NCBI RefSeq assembly: GCF_900172315.1
Contig: NZ_FWFV01000002.1
Location: 248,001 to 312,000, forward strand
Length of the DNA stretch: 64,000 bases
Source: Palleronia marisminoris
GTDB taxonomy: Bacteria; Pseudomonadota; Alphaproteobacteria; Rhodobacterales; Rhodobacteraceae
Direction of reading: 5' to 3'
The translations under genes were made by a program, and so were the position numbers. Shown piece by piece: positions 19,137-28,714 of this stretch. The notes under the pieces are model-generated. The model did no database searches, was not told the DNA's origin, and saw nothing but the letters and a program-made list of their open reading frames with translations. The first letter of the stretch is position 1. Each line of letters starts with the position of its first letter.

Positions 19137-20120
19137 TCAGGTCCGGGCGCCGCTCTTGATCCGGTATCGATCGAGCGCCACGGCGCCGATGATGACGAGA
19201 CCCTTGATGATGTATTGCCAGATGTCCGACACGCCGGTCAGGATCAGACCGTTCGAAAGCACCGCGATGATCAGGGCGCCGATCAGCGTGCCCCAGATCG
19301 AGCCGATGCCGCCGATCAGGCTGGTACCGCCCAGGATGACGGCGGCGATGGCGTCGAGCTCATAGGCCTGGCCGAGCTGCAAGCCGTTGGCCGCATAGAG
19401 GCGCGCCGACGACATCACGCCGCCGAGGCCCGACATCAGGCCCGAGAACCCGTAGACGAACAGCAAGACCAGCGAGACCTTGATCCCCGTGAGCCGCGCT
19501 GCCTCCTGATTGCCGCCGACCGCGTAGATCCACGTGCCGAGAATGGTGGCCCGCAGGATGAACCAGGACAGAAGGATCACCGCCAGGGCGATGATCGCGA
19601 GCCATGGGACCCCGAGGAAGTCGCCGTTTCCGAGGAAGGCGAAGGGCAGATCCGAGTTGAAGACGGTGGTGTCGTTGCCCATGAGACGCGCGACCCCCCG
19701 CACCGCCGTCAGCGAACCCAGCGTGACGATGAAGGGCGGCAGCTTCAGGAACGCGATCAGGACGCCATTGACCAGGCCGAAGGCCAGGCCGAGCGCCAGA
19801 CCGACCGGGATACCCACCATGCCGTAACCGTCGAGCAGCGAAACGGTGACGGCCCCCACTGCCGAGGCCGCGAGGATCGAGCCCACCGACAGGTCGATCC
19901 CGCCGGTCAGGATGACGAAGGTCATGCCGGCCGCCAGGACGATGTTGATTGACGCCTGCTGCATGACGATCGAGATGTTGTTCACGGTCAGGAACTTGCC
20001 GCTCAGGACCTCGAAGCCGATGGCCAGCAGGATCAGGACGGGCAACATGCCGAGCGCCATGATCGAGGTCCTCAGCGCCGCGCGCTTGCTGCCGCTCGAG
20101 GACGTGGTGTCGTCGGTCAT
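19137..20120 (-). CDS. Sugar ABC transporter permease (RbsC/AraH type)
   Basis: The 327-residue inner-membrane protein has about nine to ten helices. It contains the BPD_transp_2 motifs [15 protein letters not shown] (about 67-81), [16 protein letters not shown] and the cytoplasmic ATPase-coupling segment [12 protein letters not shown], followed by [19 protein letters not shown]. It overlaps the ATPase gene by ATGA. Confidence 0.95.
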   Translation of the reverse strand: MTDDTTSSSGSKRAALRTSIMALGMLPVLILLAIGFEVLSGKFLTVNNISIVMQQASINIVLAAGMTFVILTGGIDLSVGSILAASAVGAVTVSLLDGYGMVGIPVGLALGLAFGLVNGVLIAFLKLPPFIVTLGSLTAVRGVARLMGNDTTVFNSDLPFAFLGNGDFLGVPWLAIIALAVILLSWFILRATILGTWIYAVGGNQEAARLTGIKVSLVLLFVYGFSGLMSGLGGVMSSARLYAANGLQLGQAYELDAIAAVILGGTSLIGGIGSIWGTLIGALIIAVLSNGLILTGVSDIWQYIIKGLVIIGAVALDRYRIKSGART

Positions 20121-21685
20121 AGGCCTTCCTTCTCTGCGATCTTGGGGGGCGTTTCGGTTCTCGTCCCGGCCTGCGCGCCGGTGGACAGGGCCATGATGTC
20201 CGTCTGCTCGATGGAGCGACCCGGGGCCGCCGAGACCTCGCCCGCGATCTTACCTTCGCGCATGACGAGACAGCGGTCGGAGATGCCGATGATCTCGGGG
20301 AGTTCGCTCGACACCACGACGATGGCCAGCCCGCTGCGGGCGAGTTCGTCGATCAGCCGATAGATCTCGGACTTGGCCCCCACGTCGACGCCCCGCGTCG
20401 GCTCGTCGAGCATCAGCACCTTGGGCTGAGCCTCGAGCAGGCGGGCCAGCAGCACCTTCTGCTGGTTGCCCCCCGACAGGGAGCCGGCATTGGCGCGCGC
20501 CGACGGGGCGCGGATGCTCAGGGAGTCGAGGGCGCTTCGCGCGCGCCGGGCCGCCGTCCGGAAGTTGCGCAGACCACCGGCCCGTGCATCCCCTTCGGCC
20601 ACCGCCATGTTGATGTTGTCGGACAGCGTCATGTCGAGGAAGAGGCCGAGCTCCTTGCGATCTTCCGTCAGGTAAGCGATGCCGTGTCGAAGCGCGTCGC
20701 GCGGCGAGCGGGGCGTGACATCCTCACCATCAAGCCAGACCCGCCCCGATGAGGCCGAGTCCGCGCCATAGATCAACCGCAGAAGCTCGGTGCGACCGGA
20801 CCCCACGAGGCCCGCGATGCCCAGCACTTCGCCACGGCCGACCTCGAACGAGCAGCCCCTCACCTTGACGCCGTCGCCGATGTCCTCGACGCGCAGAACC
20901 CTCTGCTGCGCGTCCCCCTCCGCGACATGCTCCTTCTTGTAGAAGCTCGAAAGATCGCGGCCGACCATCATCGAAACGAGGCGGTCGGCCTCGATCTCGT
21001 CCTTCTCCAGCGTGCCCACGAAGGCGCCGTCGCGCAGCACCGAGCAGCGATCCGACAGCTGGTAGATCTCGTCCATCCGGTGACTGATGTAGACAACGGC
21101 GATCCCGTCGCGCTTCAGCCCGGCGATGACCTGGAAAAGCTTGTCGGTCTCGCGCTCGGACAGCGACGTGGTGGGCTCGTCCATGACGATGATCTTGGCA
21201 TCCGTGGACATGGCGCGGGCGATCTCGACGAGTTGCCGCTCGCCCAGCGACAGGCGGGAGACCTTCGTGCCGGCATCGAAGGTGACCCCCAGCCGGTCGA
21301 GGATGGGCTGCGTCCGTTCCAGCATCTCGCGACGGCTGACGATGCCGCCCCGGTGTGGCTCGGCGCCCAGGAACACGTTCTGCGCCACCGTCAGGTTCGG
21401 AGCGAGCGTCAACTCCTGGTAGATCACGGCGACGCCGCGGGCTTTCGACAGCTTCGGATCCCCCAGCGGAATCGGAGCGCCGTCAACCAGCACCTCACCG
21501 CCCGCATCGGGCGCGTGCGCGCCGGACAGCACCTTCATCAAGGTCGACTTGCCGGCCCCGTTCTCGCCCATCAGCGAGTGGACCTCGCCACCGTAGGCCC
21601 GCAGCGATACGTCCTGTAGCGCCTTGATGGTGCCGAAGGTCTTGGAGATGTTGCGCATCTCGAGCATTGGCACGTCGTCGGTCAT
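20117..21685 (-). CDS. Sugar ABC transporter ATP-binding protein (RbsA/MglA type)
   Basis: This 522-residue tandem ATPase has an N-terminal half with Walker [10 protein letters not shown] (about 40-48), signature LSLGERQ and Walker B IIVMDEP. The C-terminal half has the usual degenerate site [10 protein letters not shown] without lysine, signature LSGGNQQK and [13 protein letters not shown]. This asymmetric pair is normal for carbohydrate importers of this class. Both ends overlap neighbours by ATGA (regulator before, permease after), so the operon is tightly coupled. Confidence 0.95.
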   Translation of the reverse strand: MTDDVPMLEMRNISKTFGTIKALQDVSLRAYGGEVHSLMGENGAGKSTLMKVLSGAHAPDAGGEVLVDGAPIPLGDPKLSKARGVAVIYQELTLAPNLTVAQNVFLGAEPHRGGIVSRREMLERTQPILDRLGVTFDAGTKVSRLSLGERQLVEIARAMSTDAKIIVMDEPTTSLSERETDKLFQVIAGLKRDGIAVVYISHRMDEIYQLSDRCSVLRDGAFVGTLEKDEIEADRLVSMMVGRDLSSFYKKEHVAEGDAQQRVLRVEDIGDGVKVRGCSFEVGRGEVLGIAGLVGSGRTELLRLIYGADSASSGRVWLDGEDVTPRSPRDALRHGIAYLTEDRKELGLFLDMTLSDNINMAVAEGDARAGGLRNFRTAARRARSALDSLSIRAPSARANAGSLSGGNQQKVLLARLLEAQPKVLMLDEPTRGVDVGAKSEIYRLIDELARSGLAIVVVSSELPEIIGISDRCLVMREGKIAGEVSAAPGRSIEQTDIMALSTGAQAGTRTETPPKIAEKEGL

Positions 21686-22461
21686 GGTCGCACCTCCGGG
21701 TCGGCGATGGTCAGTTGTACGCCCGCATCCTCGATCATCTGGCGGTGCGCGTCGCTCAGCCCGCTATCCGTGACGACCCGGGCGACGCGCCACAGGGGAA
21801 GCGCCACGGACGGGGGGCGTTCCTCGAACTTGCGGCTGTCGGCCAGCAGGATGACCTCGTTCGCCCGGTCGGCGAAGTGCTGCACGAACTTCACGAGAAG
21901 CGGGTGCGACTCCAGTATCCCCTTCGCGCTGACCCCGAGAGCGCCGACGAAGAACTGCTGCGCGAAGAAATCGGTATCGAGCCCCCCCGCCTCGTAGAGC
22001 AGCCCGGGTTCACGATGCAGGTCGCCGCCACCGACGATGACCTGGCACGTCCCGTGCTCGCCCAGATATGCGGCGAGCGGCATGGAATGCGTGGCGACCC
22101 GGACGTTCCGATCAGCGATGCGGACGCCGAAATGGAAGCAGGTGGAGCCGGCATGGACGATGATCTGGCTGCCATCGCGGACGAGTTCTGCGGCAGCCGC
22201 GGCGATTGCGCGCTTCGCATCGACCGCAATGTCGCGATTGTCAGAGAACGGAAGAGCTACCGGGCGTTGTTGTAGCGCCCCATCCAGCGCAGTCACTCCG
22301 CCGTAGACCTTGGTTGCCCGCCCTGCAGCAGCCAGCTTTTCGATATCGCGCCGCACCGTTGCCGCCGACACGCCCACCAGATCCCTCAGCTCGTTCACCG
22401 AAAGAAACGGTCGCTCGCGCAACGCCTCGACGACGGCCTGATGTCGAAGGTTTTCCTCCAT
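21682..22461 (-). CDS. DeoR-family sugar-operon regulator
   Basis: The 259-residue protein has an N-terminal winged helix [25 protein letters not shown] (about 18-42, in parts) and a DeoR C-terminal sensor domain of the isomerase-like fold with [25 protein letters not shown] and GALGVS plus ILLADSRKF. It is the first gene of the operon, with GGGGAGGGG before the ATG, and probably responds to a phosphorylated intermediate of the imported sugar. A longer reading to 22554 is rejected: it lacks conserved sequence and covers the putative operators. Confidence 0.93.
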   Translation of the reverse strand: MEENLRHQAVVEALRERPFLSVNELRDLVGVSAATVRRDIEKLAAAGRATKVYGGVTALDGALQQRPVALPFSDNRDIAVDAKRAIAAAAAELVRDGSQIIVHAGSTCFHFGVRIADRNVRVATHSMPLAAYLGEHGTCQVIVGGGDLHREPGLLYEAGGLDTDFFAQQFFVGALGVSAKGILESHPLLVKFVQHFADRANEVILLADSRKFEERPPSVALPLWRVARVVTDSGLSDAHRQMIEDAGVQLTIADPEVRP

Positions 22462-22741
22462 CCCCTCCCCGCTTGGCGTCTTCCATTCCACCAATCCCCG
22501 GCAGGATGACGCAAGATGATCAAGTGTGCAAGACTTTTGTCGGCAGCCCAGCAATGGTGATCAACTTTGCTCACCCATGTGATCGAGTCTTGGCAACTCC
22601 CGGCCTTTTTCTGCACCAACCGAGGCCTCGCACTCAGCGCTATACTCCACCTGTCGCTCAGGCTGCCGGATGAGAATGCACGTGGTATCGTGTCCGCCAC
22701 CCCTCGATTCCTCCGCGCTTTTTGCTAGGGTCCGAGTCAGG
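22462..22741. other. Divergent intergenic region, DeoR operon / pxpB
   Basis: This 280-base spacer holds the start region of the sugar operon (minus strand) and of pxpB (plus strand). The only structure I can point to is the set of TGATC-containing repeats at 22517-22590. Confidence 0.5.
22517..22590. promoter_or_regulatory. Candidate DeoR operators (three TGATC repeats)
   Basis: TGATCAAGTGTGC (22517-22529) and TGATCAACTTTGC (22558-22570) match at TGATCAA...TGC, and a third relative TGATCGAGTCT begins at 22580. Spacings of 41 and 22 bases are close to whole helical turns. CAAGACT near 22528 and AGTCTTG near 22586 form an additional inverted pair. The location just upstream of the autoregulated DeoR operon fits operators; function is inferred. 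Confidence 0.4.
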
Positions 22742-23491
22742 ATGCAGAGTGCGACCGACACCTCCGATGCGTTTCCCCGCCTGACCCCTCTGGGGATCGA
22801 CGGCCTTCTCGTGACCTTCGCGGACCGGCTGGACGAGGCGGCGAACCGCGCCGCGCTGGCGTTCCGGTCGGCGGTGGATGATGAGGGGTGGGAGGGGATG
22901 ATCGAGACCGCCACCTCCCTCGCCTCGACCTTCATCGCCTTCGACCCTGCCCGGCTGAATCGTGAGACGCTGGCAGAGCGCCTGCGCAAGCTTCTGGGCA
23001 CGCGCGACTGGTTCGCGGCAGACCTGCCCACGGGCCGCCGTCGGCTGACGATCCCGGTGTCGTTCGAGGGCGATCACGCGCCCCAGCTCGACGAGGCGGC
23101 AGACCTCGCCGGCCTGACCCGCGCACAGGCCATCGAGGAAATCTGCGCCCGCCCGGTCCGCGCCCTCGCCCTGGGCTACGCGCCGGGGCAGGCCTATCTG
23201 GGCGAGCTCGACGCCCATTGGAACATCGACCGCCAGCGCGACCTGACGCCAAGGGTCGAGACCGGCGCCCTCGTCACCGCCGTGCGGCAGCTGATCGTCT
23301 TCGCCACGACCACGCCGACCGGCTGGCGTCAGATCGGGATGACTCGCTTCCACGGCTTCCGCCCCGATGACCCCGACCGACCCATCGTGCTCGCCCCCGG
23401 GGACGAAGTCCGCTTTACCCCCGTATCCGCCGCCGAACTCGAAGCGCTCTGTGCCCCCGAGGGCGGCGTGACCCTGGAAGACATCGCATGA
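22742..23491 (+). CDS. pxpB: 5-oxoprolinase subunit PxpB
   Basis: The 249-residue KipI-like (AHS1) subunit of the ATP-dependent 5-oxoprolinase has PVSFEGDHAPQLDEAADLAGL (about 125-145, in parts), ALGYAPGQAYLGEL and GWRQIGMTRFHGFRPDDP. With PxpC it catalyses phosphorylation and hydrolysis of 5-oxo-L-proline to L-glutamate. The start at 22742 is chosen by family length; an ATG at 22670 would add 24 atypical residues. It overlaps pxpC by ATGA. Confidence 0.93.
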   Translation: MQSATDTSDAFPRLTPLGIDGLLVTFADRLDEAANRAALAFRSAVDDEGWEGMIETATSLASTFIAFDPARLNRETLAERLRKLLGTRDWFAADLPTGRRRLTIPVSFEGDHAPQLDEAADLAGLTRAQAIEEICARPVRALALGYAPGQAYLGELDAHWNIDRQRDLTPRVETGALVTAVRQLIVFATTTPTGWRQIGMTRFHGFRPDDPDRPIVLAPGDEVRFTPVSAAELEALCAPEGGVTLEDIA

Positions 23492-24480
23492 CCACCGTGA
23501 CACTCACCCGCGCGGGACCGGGGATCACCGTTCAGGACCTTGGACGCCGCGGCTACATCTCGCAGGGGCTGTCGCGCGGCGGCGCGGCAGACCGCACCGC
23601 GCTGCTGGCTGCGGCGGCGCTTCTGCGGCAGGAGGTGACGGCGGCGCTGGAACTGCCCCCCTCCCCCCTTGCGCTGCGCGCCAACGGCCCGCTCCGCTTT
23701 GCCCTGACCGGCTCGGAACGCGCGGCGCAGGTCGAGGGCAACCGCCTTGCGTGGAACGGCAGTCACCGCCTTGCGGAGGGCGAGACGCTGACCCTGGCCG
23801 CCGGCACCGGCGGCTATGCCTATGTCTCGTTCGGCGGCGGGCTTGCGACGCCGATCCGCCTCGGCAGCCGCGCCGCGCATCTTGCCGCCGGGATCGGCGC
23901 GCCGGTCGAGACGGGCGATGAACTCCTCCTCGGGCCGGACGGGGGCGATGCGGCCGACCTTGTTCTGGAAGCCGAGCGCACGGCGAGCGCCGCCCTGCGC
24001 CTTCTGCCATCCGCCCACACCGCGCTCTTCCCTGAAGACCAGATCGCAAGACTGCAAGAGACCACCTTCACCCGCGACCCGCGCGGCAATCGGCAGGGCA
24101 TCCGCCTGACCCAGGACGGCGCACCGTTCGGCACCGAAGGCCAGCTGTCCCTGCTGTCCGAGATCGCGCGCCCCGGCGACATCCAGATCACCGGCGACGG
24201 CAGTCCCATGCTGCTCGGCCCCGAATGCCAGACGACCGGGGGCTATCCGCGCATCGGCTGCCTGCACCCCGACGACCTGCCCCGCGCCATGCAGACGCCG
24301 CCCGGCGCCACCCTGCGCCTCAGCTTCGTCCCATTGGACGAGGCGACGTGGCAAGGTGAGGACGACATCCTGCGCGACATGCGCGCCCGCACGGCCCCCC
24401 GCATCCGCGACCCTCACGACATTCGCGATCTCGGGGCCTACCAGCTCATCAGCGGCGTCACGACCGGAGAGACAGCATGA
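23488..24480 (+). CDS. pxpC: 5-oxoprolinase subunit PxpC
   Basis: The 330-residue KipA-like (AHS2) subunit starts VTLTRAGPGITVQDLGRRGY, the family N-terminus, and has GGAADRTAL, AYVSFGGGLATPIRLGSRA and EGQLSLLSE...GDIQITGDGSPMLLGPECQTTGGYPRIG in its C-terminal half. It works with PxpB and PxpA in the cytoplasm. ATGA overlaps on both sides show a fixed stoichiometric operon. Confidence 0.95.
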   Translation: MTTVTLTRAGPGITVQDLGRRGYISQGLSRGGAADRTALLAAAALLRQEVTAALELPPSPLALRANGPLRFALTGSERAAQVEGNRLAWNGSHRLAEGETLTLAAGTGGYAYVSFGGGLATPIRLGSRAAHLAAGIGAPVETGDELLLGPDGGDAADLVLEAERTASAALRLLPSAHTALFPEDQIARLQETTFTRDPRGNRQGIRLTQDGAPFGTEGQLSLLSEIARPGDIQITGDGSPMLLGPECQTTGGYPRIGCLHPDDLPRAMQTPPGATLRLSFVPLDEATWQGEDDILRDMRARTAPRIRDPHDIRDLGAYQLISGVTTGETA

Positions 24481-25232
24481 CCCAGATCGACCTCAACGCG
24501 GATATGGGCGAAGGCTTCGGCCCCTGGCGCATGGGCGACGACGCCGCGCTGCTGGACATCGTGACCTCGGCGAACATCGCCTGCGGTTTCCATGCCGGCG
24601 ACTGGGACACCATGGCCGCAACCATGAGGGCGGCCGTCGCGAACGGCGTCGGCATCGGCGCACATCCGGGCTTTCCCGACCTGCAAGGCTTCGGCCGGCG
24701 CGCGATGAAGATGCCCCATGACAGCGTCGCGCGGCTGGTGCAGTACCAACTGGGTGCCGCCCAGGCGATGGCGCGCGCCGCGGGGGGGACCGTCCGGCAC
24801 CTCAAGCTCCACGGGGCGCTGTCGAACATGGCGCAGGCCGACGGAGAGCTCGCGCGTCACGCCTATGCCGCCGCGCTGGAAGTGCAGCCCGACATCGTGC
24901 TGATGGTGCTGGCCGCCACGCCCATGGAAGAGGCCGCCCGCGCCCTCGGCGTGCCATACGCCGCCGAGATCTTCGCGGACCGTGGCTATGCCGAGGACGG
25001 CACGCTGATCCTGCGCGGCCAGCCCGGCGCCATGATCACCGACCCCGAGGAAGCCGCCGCCCGCATCAGCCAGATGATCCGCGAGGGCGCGATCATCACC
25101 GCCAAGGGCGCCCGGATCGAGACGCGCATCGACACGGTCTGCCTGCATGGCGACGAACCCTCGGCCGTCACCGCCGCCCGCACCCTGCGCCAGCGGCTCG
25201 AGAATGACGGCCTCACCATCGCCCGCCTTTGA
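24477..25232 (+). CDS. pxpA: 5-oxoprolinase subunit PxpA (LamB/YcsF family)
   Basis: The 251-residue protein begins IDLNADMGEGFGPW and includes SANIACGFHAGDW (about 38-50), GAHPGFPDLQGFGRR and VCLHGDEPSAV, all signatures of the LamB/YcsF TIM-barrel-like family. It opens the ring of 5-oxoproline in the complex. The length agrees with E. coli PxpA (244). The gene is followed after 75 bases by the TAXI-TRAP transporter genes. Confidence 0.96.
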   Translation: MTQIDLNADMGEGFGPWRMGDDAALLDIVTSANIACGFHAGDWDTMAATMRAAVANGVGIGAHPGFPDLQGFGRRAMKMPHDSVARLVQYQLGAAQAMARAAGGTVRHLKLHGALSNMAQADGELARHAYAAALEVQPDIVLMVLAATPMEEAARALGVPYAAEIFADRGYAEDGTLILRGQPGAMITDPEEAAARISQMIREGAIITAKGARIETRIDTVCLHGDEPSAVTAARTLRQRLENDGLTIARL

Positions 25233-25307
25233 TCCGGTCGCATTATGTATGTTGAAAACCCCTGATCAGCCGATAGGCTTGCCAGCAAGAAACTCAGGGA
25301 GGAAAAC

Positions 25308-26267
25308 ATGCTACATCTTCGTGCAATCGCAGCCTTGGCGGTGCTCGCTGCCGGTCCGGCCGTCGCGCAATCGCAGCTTTCGATCGCCACGGGCGGCACG
25401 GGCGGCGTCTATTACCCGATGGGCGGCGGCCTCGCCGAGGTCATCAACAACCATGTCGAGGGCGTGAGCGCGACCGCCGAGGTCACCGGCGCCTCGGTCG
25501 AGAACATGGGCCTGATCGCCACCGGCGACGCCGACCTCGCCATCGCGCTCGCCGATACCGTCCAGCAGGCCTATGCCGGCACCGGCCGGTTCGAGGGCCA
25601 GCAGCTGCCGATGGTCCGTGCCATCGGGTCGCTCTACGCGAACATGGTGCAGATCGTGACGACCGCCGATTCCGGGATCGAGTCGATCGACGACCTGGCC
25701 GGCAAGCGCGTTTCGGTCGGCGCCCCCGGCTCGGGGACCGAGGTGAACGCCCAGACGCTTCTCGAGGCGAACGGCATGGTGTTCGAGGATTTCGACGCGC
25801 AGCGGCTGAACTTCAACGAGACCGCGGACGCGCTCGCAAACGGTGACATCGACGCCGGGTTCTGGAGCGTAGGCGCCCCCACTTCGTCGATCCTGAACCT
25901 CGCGACCACCCAGGACATCCGCATGGTCCCGCTGACCGACGAGCAGGTCGCGGCGGCGCAAGAGGCCGACCCCACCTTCACCTCGCTTTCGCTTCCCGGC
26001 GGCACCTACGAGGGCGTCGACGAGGAAATCACCACCATCGGCGTCCCCAACGTGCTCGTCGTCTCGTCCGAGATGGACGAGGACATGGTCTACCAGGTCA
26101 CCAGGGCGATGTACGAGAACATCGCCGAGCTGCGCGCCGTGCACCCCGCGGCCGAGGAAACGACTGTGGACTTCACCATGTCGGCGACGCCCGTGCCGCT
26201 GCACCCCGGCGCGATCCGCTATTTCGAAGAGACCGGCGCCGAGATCCCCGACGATCTGCGCGAATAA
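25308..26267 (+). CDS. TAXI-type TRAP transporter solute-binding protein
   Basis: The 319-residue protein has a signal peptide cleaved near AVAQSQ (about 21). The TAXI hallmark LSIATGGTGGVYYPMGGGLA follows at once (about 24-43, in parts); later AGKRVSVGAPGSGTEVNA and SVGAPTSSI occur. It captures a small organic or amino acid in the periplasm for the fused permease downstream. A strong GGGAGG lies before the start. Closeness to pxpBCA suggests 5-oxoproline, glutamate or a relative, but this is inference. Confidence 0.94.
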   Translation: MLHLRAIAALAVLAAGPAVAQSQLSIATGGTGGVYYPMGGGLAEVINNHVEGVSATAEVTGASVENMGLIATGDADLAIALADTVQQAYAGTGRFEGQQLPMVRAIGSLYANMVQIVTTADSGIESIDDLAGKRVSVGAPGSGTEVNAQTLLEANGMVFEDFDAQRLNFNETADALANGDIDAGFWSVGAPTSSILNLATTQDIRMVPLTDEQVAAAQEADPTFTSLSLPGGTYEGVDEEITTIGVPNVLVVSSEMDEDMVYQVTRAMYENIAELRAVHPAAEETTVDFTMSATPVPLHPGAIRYFEETGAEIPDDLRE

Positions 26268-26716
26268 TGCGCGCGCTTCTTGCAGGAGGGTCGCTGACCC
26301 TCCTGCTATCCCTGCCTGTCGGGGCCGCCGAACTTACCGCGCGGCTTGACGACGGAACCGAGATCGCCCGCTTCGACATCGCCGACACCGATGGCTGGTG
26401 CGTCCTCTGGCGGCACTCCGTGCAGGGCTTCGAGGTCGAGGATTGCTACGAGAATCGCGACGGACGCATGGTCCTCGTCAGGTCCCACCAGCCCGACTTT
26501 GCGGCGGGGCTTGGTCACATCCCCGGCCGGGGCCGACAGGTCTCGGACGGGGACGGGGGCTACTGGATTCTGGACATCGACGAGCCTGTGCCGGGCGACG
26601 CCTATGTCCTGAGGGCAGGCAGCATGAAGGTCGATCACCGCCTGCGGGCGGGGGACGAGGAGGTCTCGCTCTCGGCCCGCGCGGAGCATCGGCGCGTTCG
26701 GATCGCTTTGGAGTAA
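26267..26716 (+). CDS. DUF1850 family protein of the TRAP operon
   Basis: The 149-residue protein has an N-terminal signal sequence (LLLSLPVGAAE) and a DUF1850 core with WCVLWRHSVQGFEVEDCYE (about 44-62) and a C-terminal strand-rich part. DUF1850 genes are habitually placed between the TAXI binding protein and the fused permease, so it is likely an accessory envelope subunit of the transporter. Its start shares one base with the preceding stop (TAATG). Two cysteines at about 45 and 60 could form a disulfide in the periplasm. Confidence 0.9.
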   Translation: MRALLAGGSLTLLLSLPVGAAELTARLDDGTEIARFDIADTDGWCVLWRHSVQGFEVEDCYENRDGRMVLVRSHQPDFAAGLGHIPGRGRQVSDGDGGYWILDIDEPVPGDAYVLRAGSMKVDHRLRAGDEEVSLSARAEHRRVRIALE

Positions 26717-26722
26717 CCGTCT

Positions 26723-28714
26723 ATGCAAGAGCCTGACGTGGAAAAGCTGGGCGTCGCGGCCATACAGCCGAAGGCGGTGCTGGGCGCAATCTCGGTCGTC
26801 GGGATCGCGCTGTCGCTGTTCCAGCTCTATGCCGCCGGGATCCAGCCGCTGGGCCTGTTCTTCCAGCGCCCCATCCACCTCGGGTTCATCCTGGTCCTGT
26901 GCTTCCTGATGTTCCCCGTCACCCGCGACCGCCCGCGCGGGCTGATCGGCTGGGCCATCGATGCCCCCCTTATCCTGGGCGGCGTGCTGGTCGGCTACTG
27001 GGTTCCGGCCAATATCGACGCGATCGCCAACGCCATTTTTCCCCGCACGCAGGACGTCGTGGTCGGGGTCATCACGGCCATCCTGGTGCTCGAGGCCTCA
27101 CGGCGGGCCATCGGCGCGACCATCACCGTCATCGGGGCCGTCTTCATCGTCTACGCCTTCGCGGGCAACCGGGGCGAGCTGCCGTTCCTGTCGGACCTTA
27201 TGCCTGGCATCCTCAATCACCGCGGCTATTCGCTCGAACGGCTGGCCAGCCAGCTGACGCTCGGGGCCGAAGGCATCTACGGCATTCCGCTTGGCGTGGC
27301 AGCGACGTTCATCTTCATCTTCGTCCTCTTCGGAGCCTTCCTCGAAGTCACCGGCGCCGGCAAGTTCTTCATCGACCTCGCCTATGCCACCACGGGCCGC
27401 CAGCGCGGCGGGCCGGCGAAGGCCGCGGTGATCGCGTCGGCGGGCATGGGATCGATCTCGGGCAGCGCCATCGCCAACGTCGTCACCACAGGCGCCTTCA
27501 CGATCCCGCTGATGAAGAAGCTGGGCTATCGTCCGGCACAGGCGGGCGGGATCGAGGCGGCGGCCTCGACCGGCGGTCAGATCATGCCGCCCCTCATGGG
27601 TGCGGGCGCGTTCCTGATCAGCGAGTTCACCCGGACGCCGTATATCGAGATCGTCATGATCTCGATCTTCCCGGCCTTCCTCTATTTCGGAACCGTCTAC
27701 CTGTTGGTCCACATCGCGGCGGTCAAGCGCGGCCTCGAAGGCCTGCCCGCCGAAGAGCTGCCCCGCGTCCGCGAGGTCCTGGTGGAGGGGTGGCACTTCC
27801 TCCTGCCGCTCGGGGTGCTGGTCTGGCTTCTGGTGGCGGGCTACTCGCCCATGCGGGTCGGGTTCTACGCCATCGTCGCCGTCGCCGCCTCGGCGGTGCT
27901 TCGTGCCGTGATCGCCTTCCTGCGCGAGGGGCCGACATGGCGGTCCGCCGTGGCCCTGCTGCAGTCGGGGGTGACGACAACCCTTCAGGGGCTGGAACTT
28001 GGTGCGCGGAACGCCGTCGCGGTGTCGGTCGCCTGCGCGCTCGCGGGGATCATCGTCGGTGTCGTCGGGCTGACCGGGCTGGGGCTGAAGTTCTCGGCCA
28101 TGATGATCGCCTTCTCGGGCGGCAACCTCCTGCTGGCGCTGCTTCTCGTGGTGCTGGCCAGCCTGATCCTCGGGATGGGGCTGCCGGTGACAGCGGCCTA
28201 TATCGTGCTCATCATCCTCATCGGCCCGGCCCTGACCGAACAGTTCGGCATCCCGCTTCTCGTCGCGCATCTGGTGGTGTTCTGGTGGAGCCAGGATTCC
28301 AACGTCACGCCACCCGTCGCATTGGCGGGCTTCGCAGGGGCGGCGATCGCCGGATCCCCCCCGATGGAGACGTCGGTGCAGGCGTGGAAGTTCGCCAAGG
28401 GCCTCTACCTCATCCCGCTCTTCATGATCTTCAACGAGCCGATCATCGTCGGCGGGCCGATCCCCCTCGTCCTGTGGAACGGGTTCATCGCGATCCTGGC
28501 CCTGGTCGCCTTTGCCGCCGCGCTCGAAGGGTATCTTTTCGCGCCGATGCCTTGGTGGCAGCGCATTCTGGCGACAGCAGGGGGGATCGGGGTGTTCTGG
28601 CCCAACCTTGCCTACGAAATCGCCGGCGCCGCCATCATCGTGCTGCTCCTCTGGGCGAACGCGATGGCAGAGCGGCGCGGCGCCTCGGGCAAGGCGCCGG
28701 GGACGCCGGCCTAG
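26723..28714 (+). CDS. TRAP transporter fused permease (4TM/12TM)
   Basis: This large 663-residue inner-membrane protein has a small-subunit-like region (about residues 18-160) fused to the large DctM-like subunit, with around 16-18 helices. Visible motifs include GSISGSAIANVVTTGAFTIPLMKK (about 250-273, in parts), GGIEAAASTGGQIMPPLMGAGAF and GMGLPVTAAYI. The architecture is standard for TAXI systems driven by ion gradients. The stop TAG shares CTAG with the stop of the convergent kinase gene. Confidence 0.95.
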   Translation: MQEPDVEKLGVAAIQPKAVLGAISVVGIALSLFQLYAAGIQPLGLFFQRPIHLGFILVLCFLMFPVTRDRPRGLIGWAIDAPLILGGVLVGYWVPANIDAIANAIFPRTQDVVVGVITAILVLEASRRAIGATITVIGAVFIVYAFAGNRGELPFLSDLMPGILNHRGYSLERLASQLTLGAEGIYGIPLGVAATFIFIFVLFGAFLEVTGAGKFFIDLAYATTGRQRGGPAKAAVIASAGMGSISGSAIANVVTTGAFTIPLMKKLGYRPAQAGGIEAAASTGGQIMPPLMGAGAFLISEFTRTPYIEIVMISIFPAFLYFGTVYLLVHIAAVKRGLEGLPAEELPRVREVLVEGWHFLLPLGVLVWLLVAGYSPMRVGFYAIVAVAASAVLRAVIAFLREGPTWRSAVALLQSGVTTTLQGLELGARNAVAVSVACALAGIIVGVVGLTGLGLKFSAMMIAFSGGNLLLALLLVVLASLILGMGLPVTAAYIVLIILIGPALTEQFGIPLLVAHLVVFWWSQDSNVTPPVALAGFAGAAIAGSPPMETSVQAWKFAKGLYLIPLFMIFNEPIIVGGPIPLVLWNGFIAILALVAFAAALEGYLFAPMPWWQRILATAGGIGVFWPNLAYEIAGAAIIVLLLWANAMAERRGASGKAPGTPA

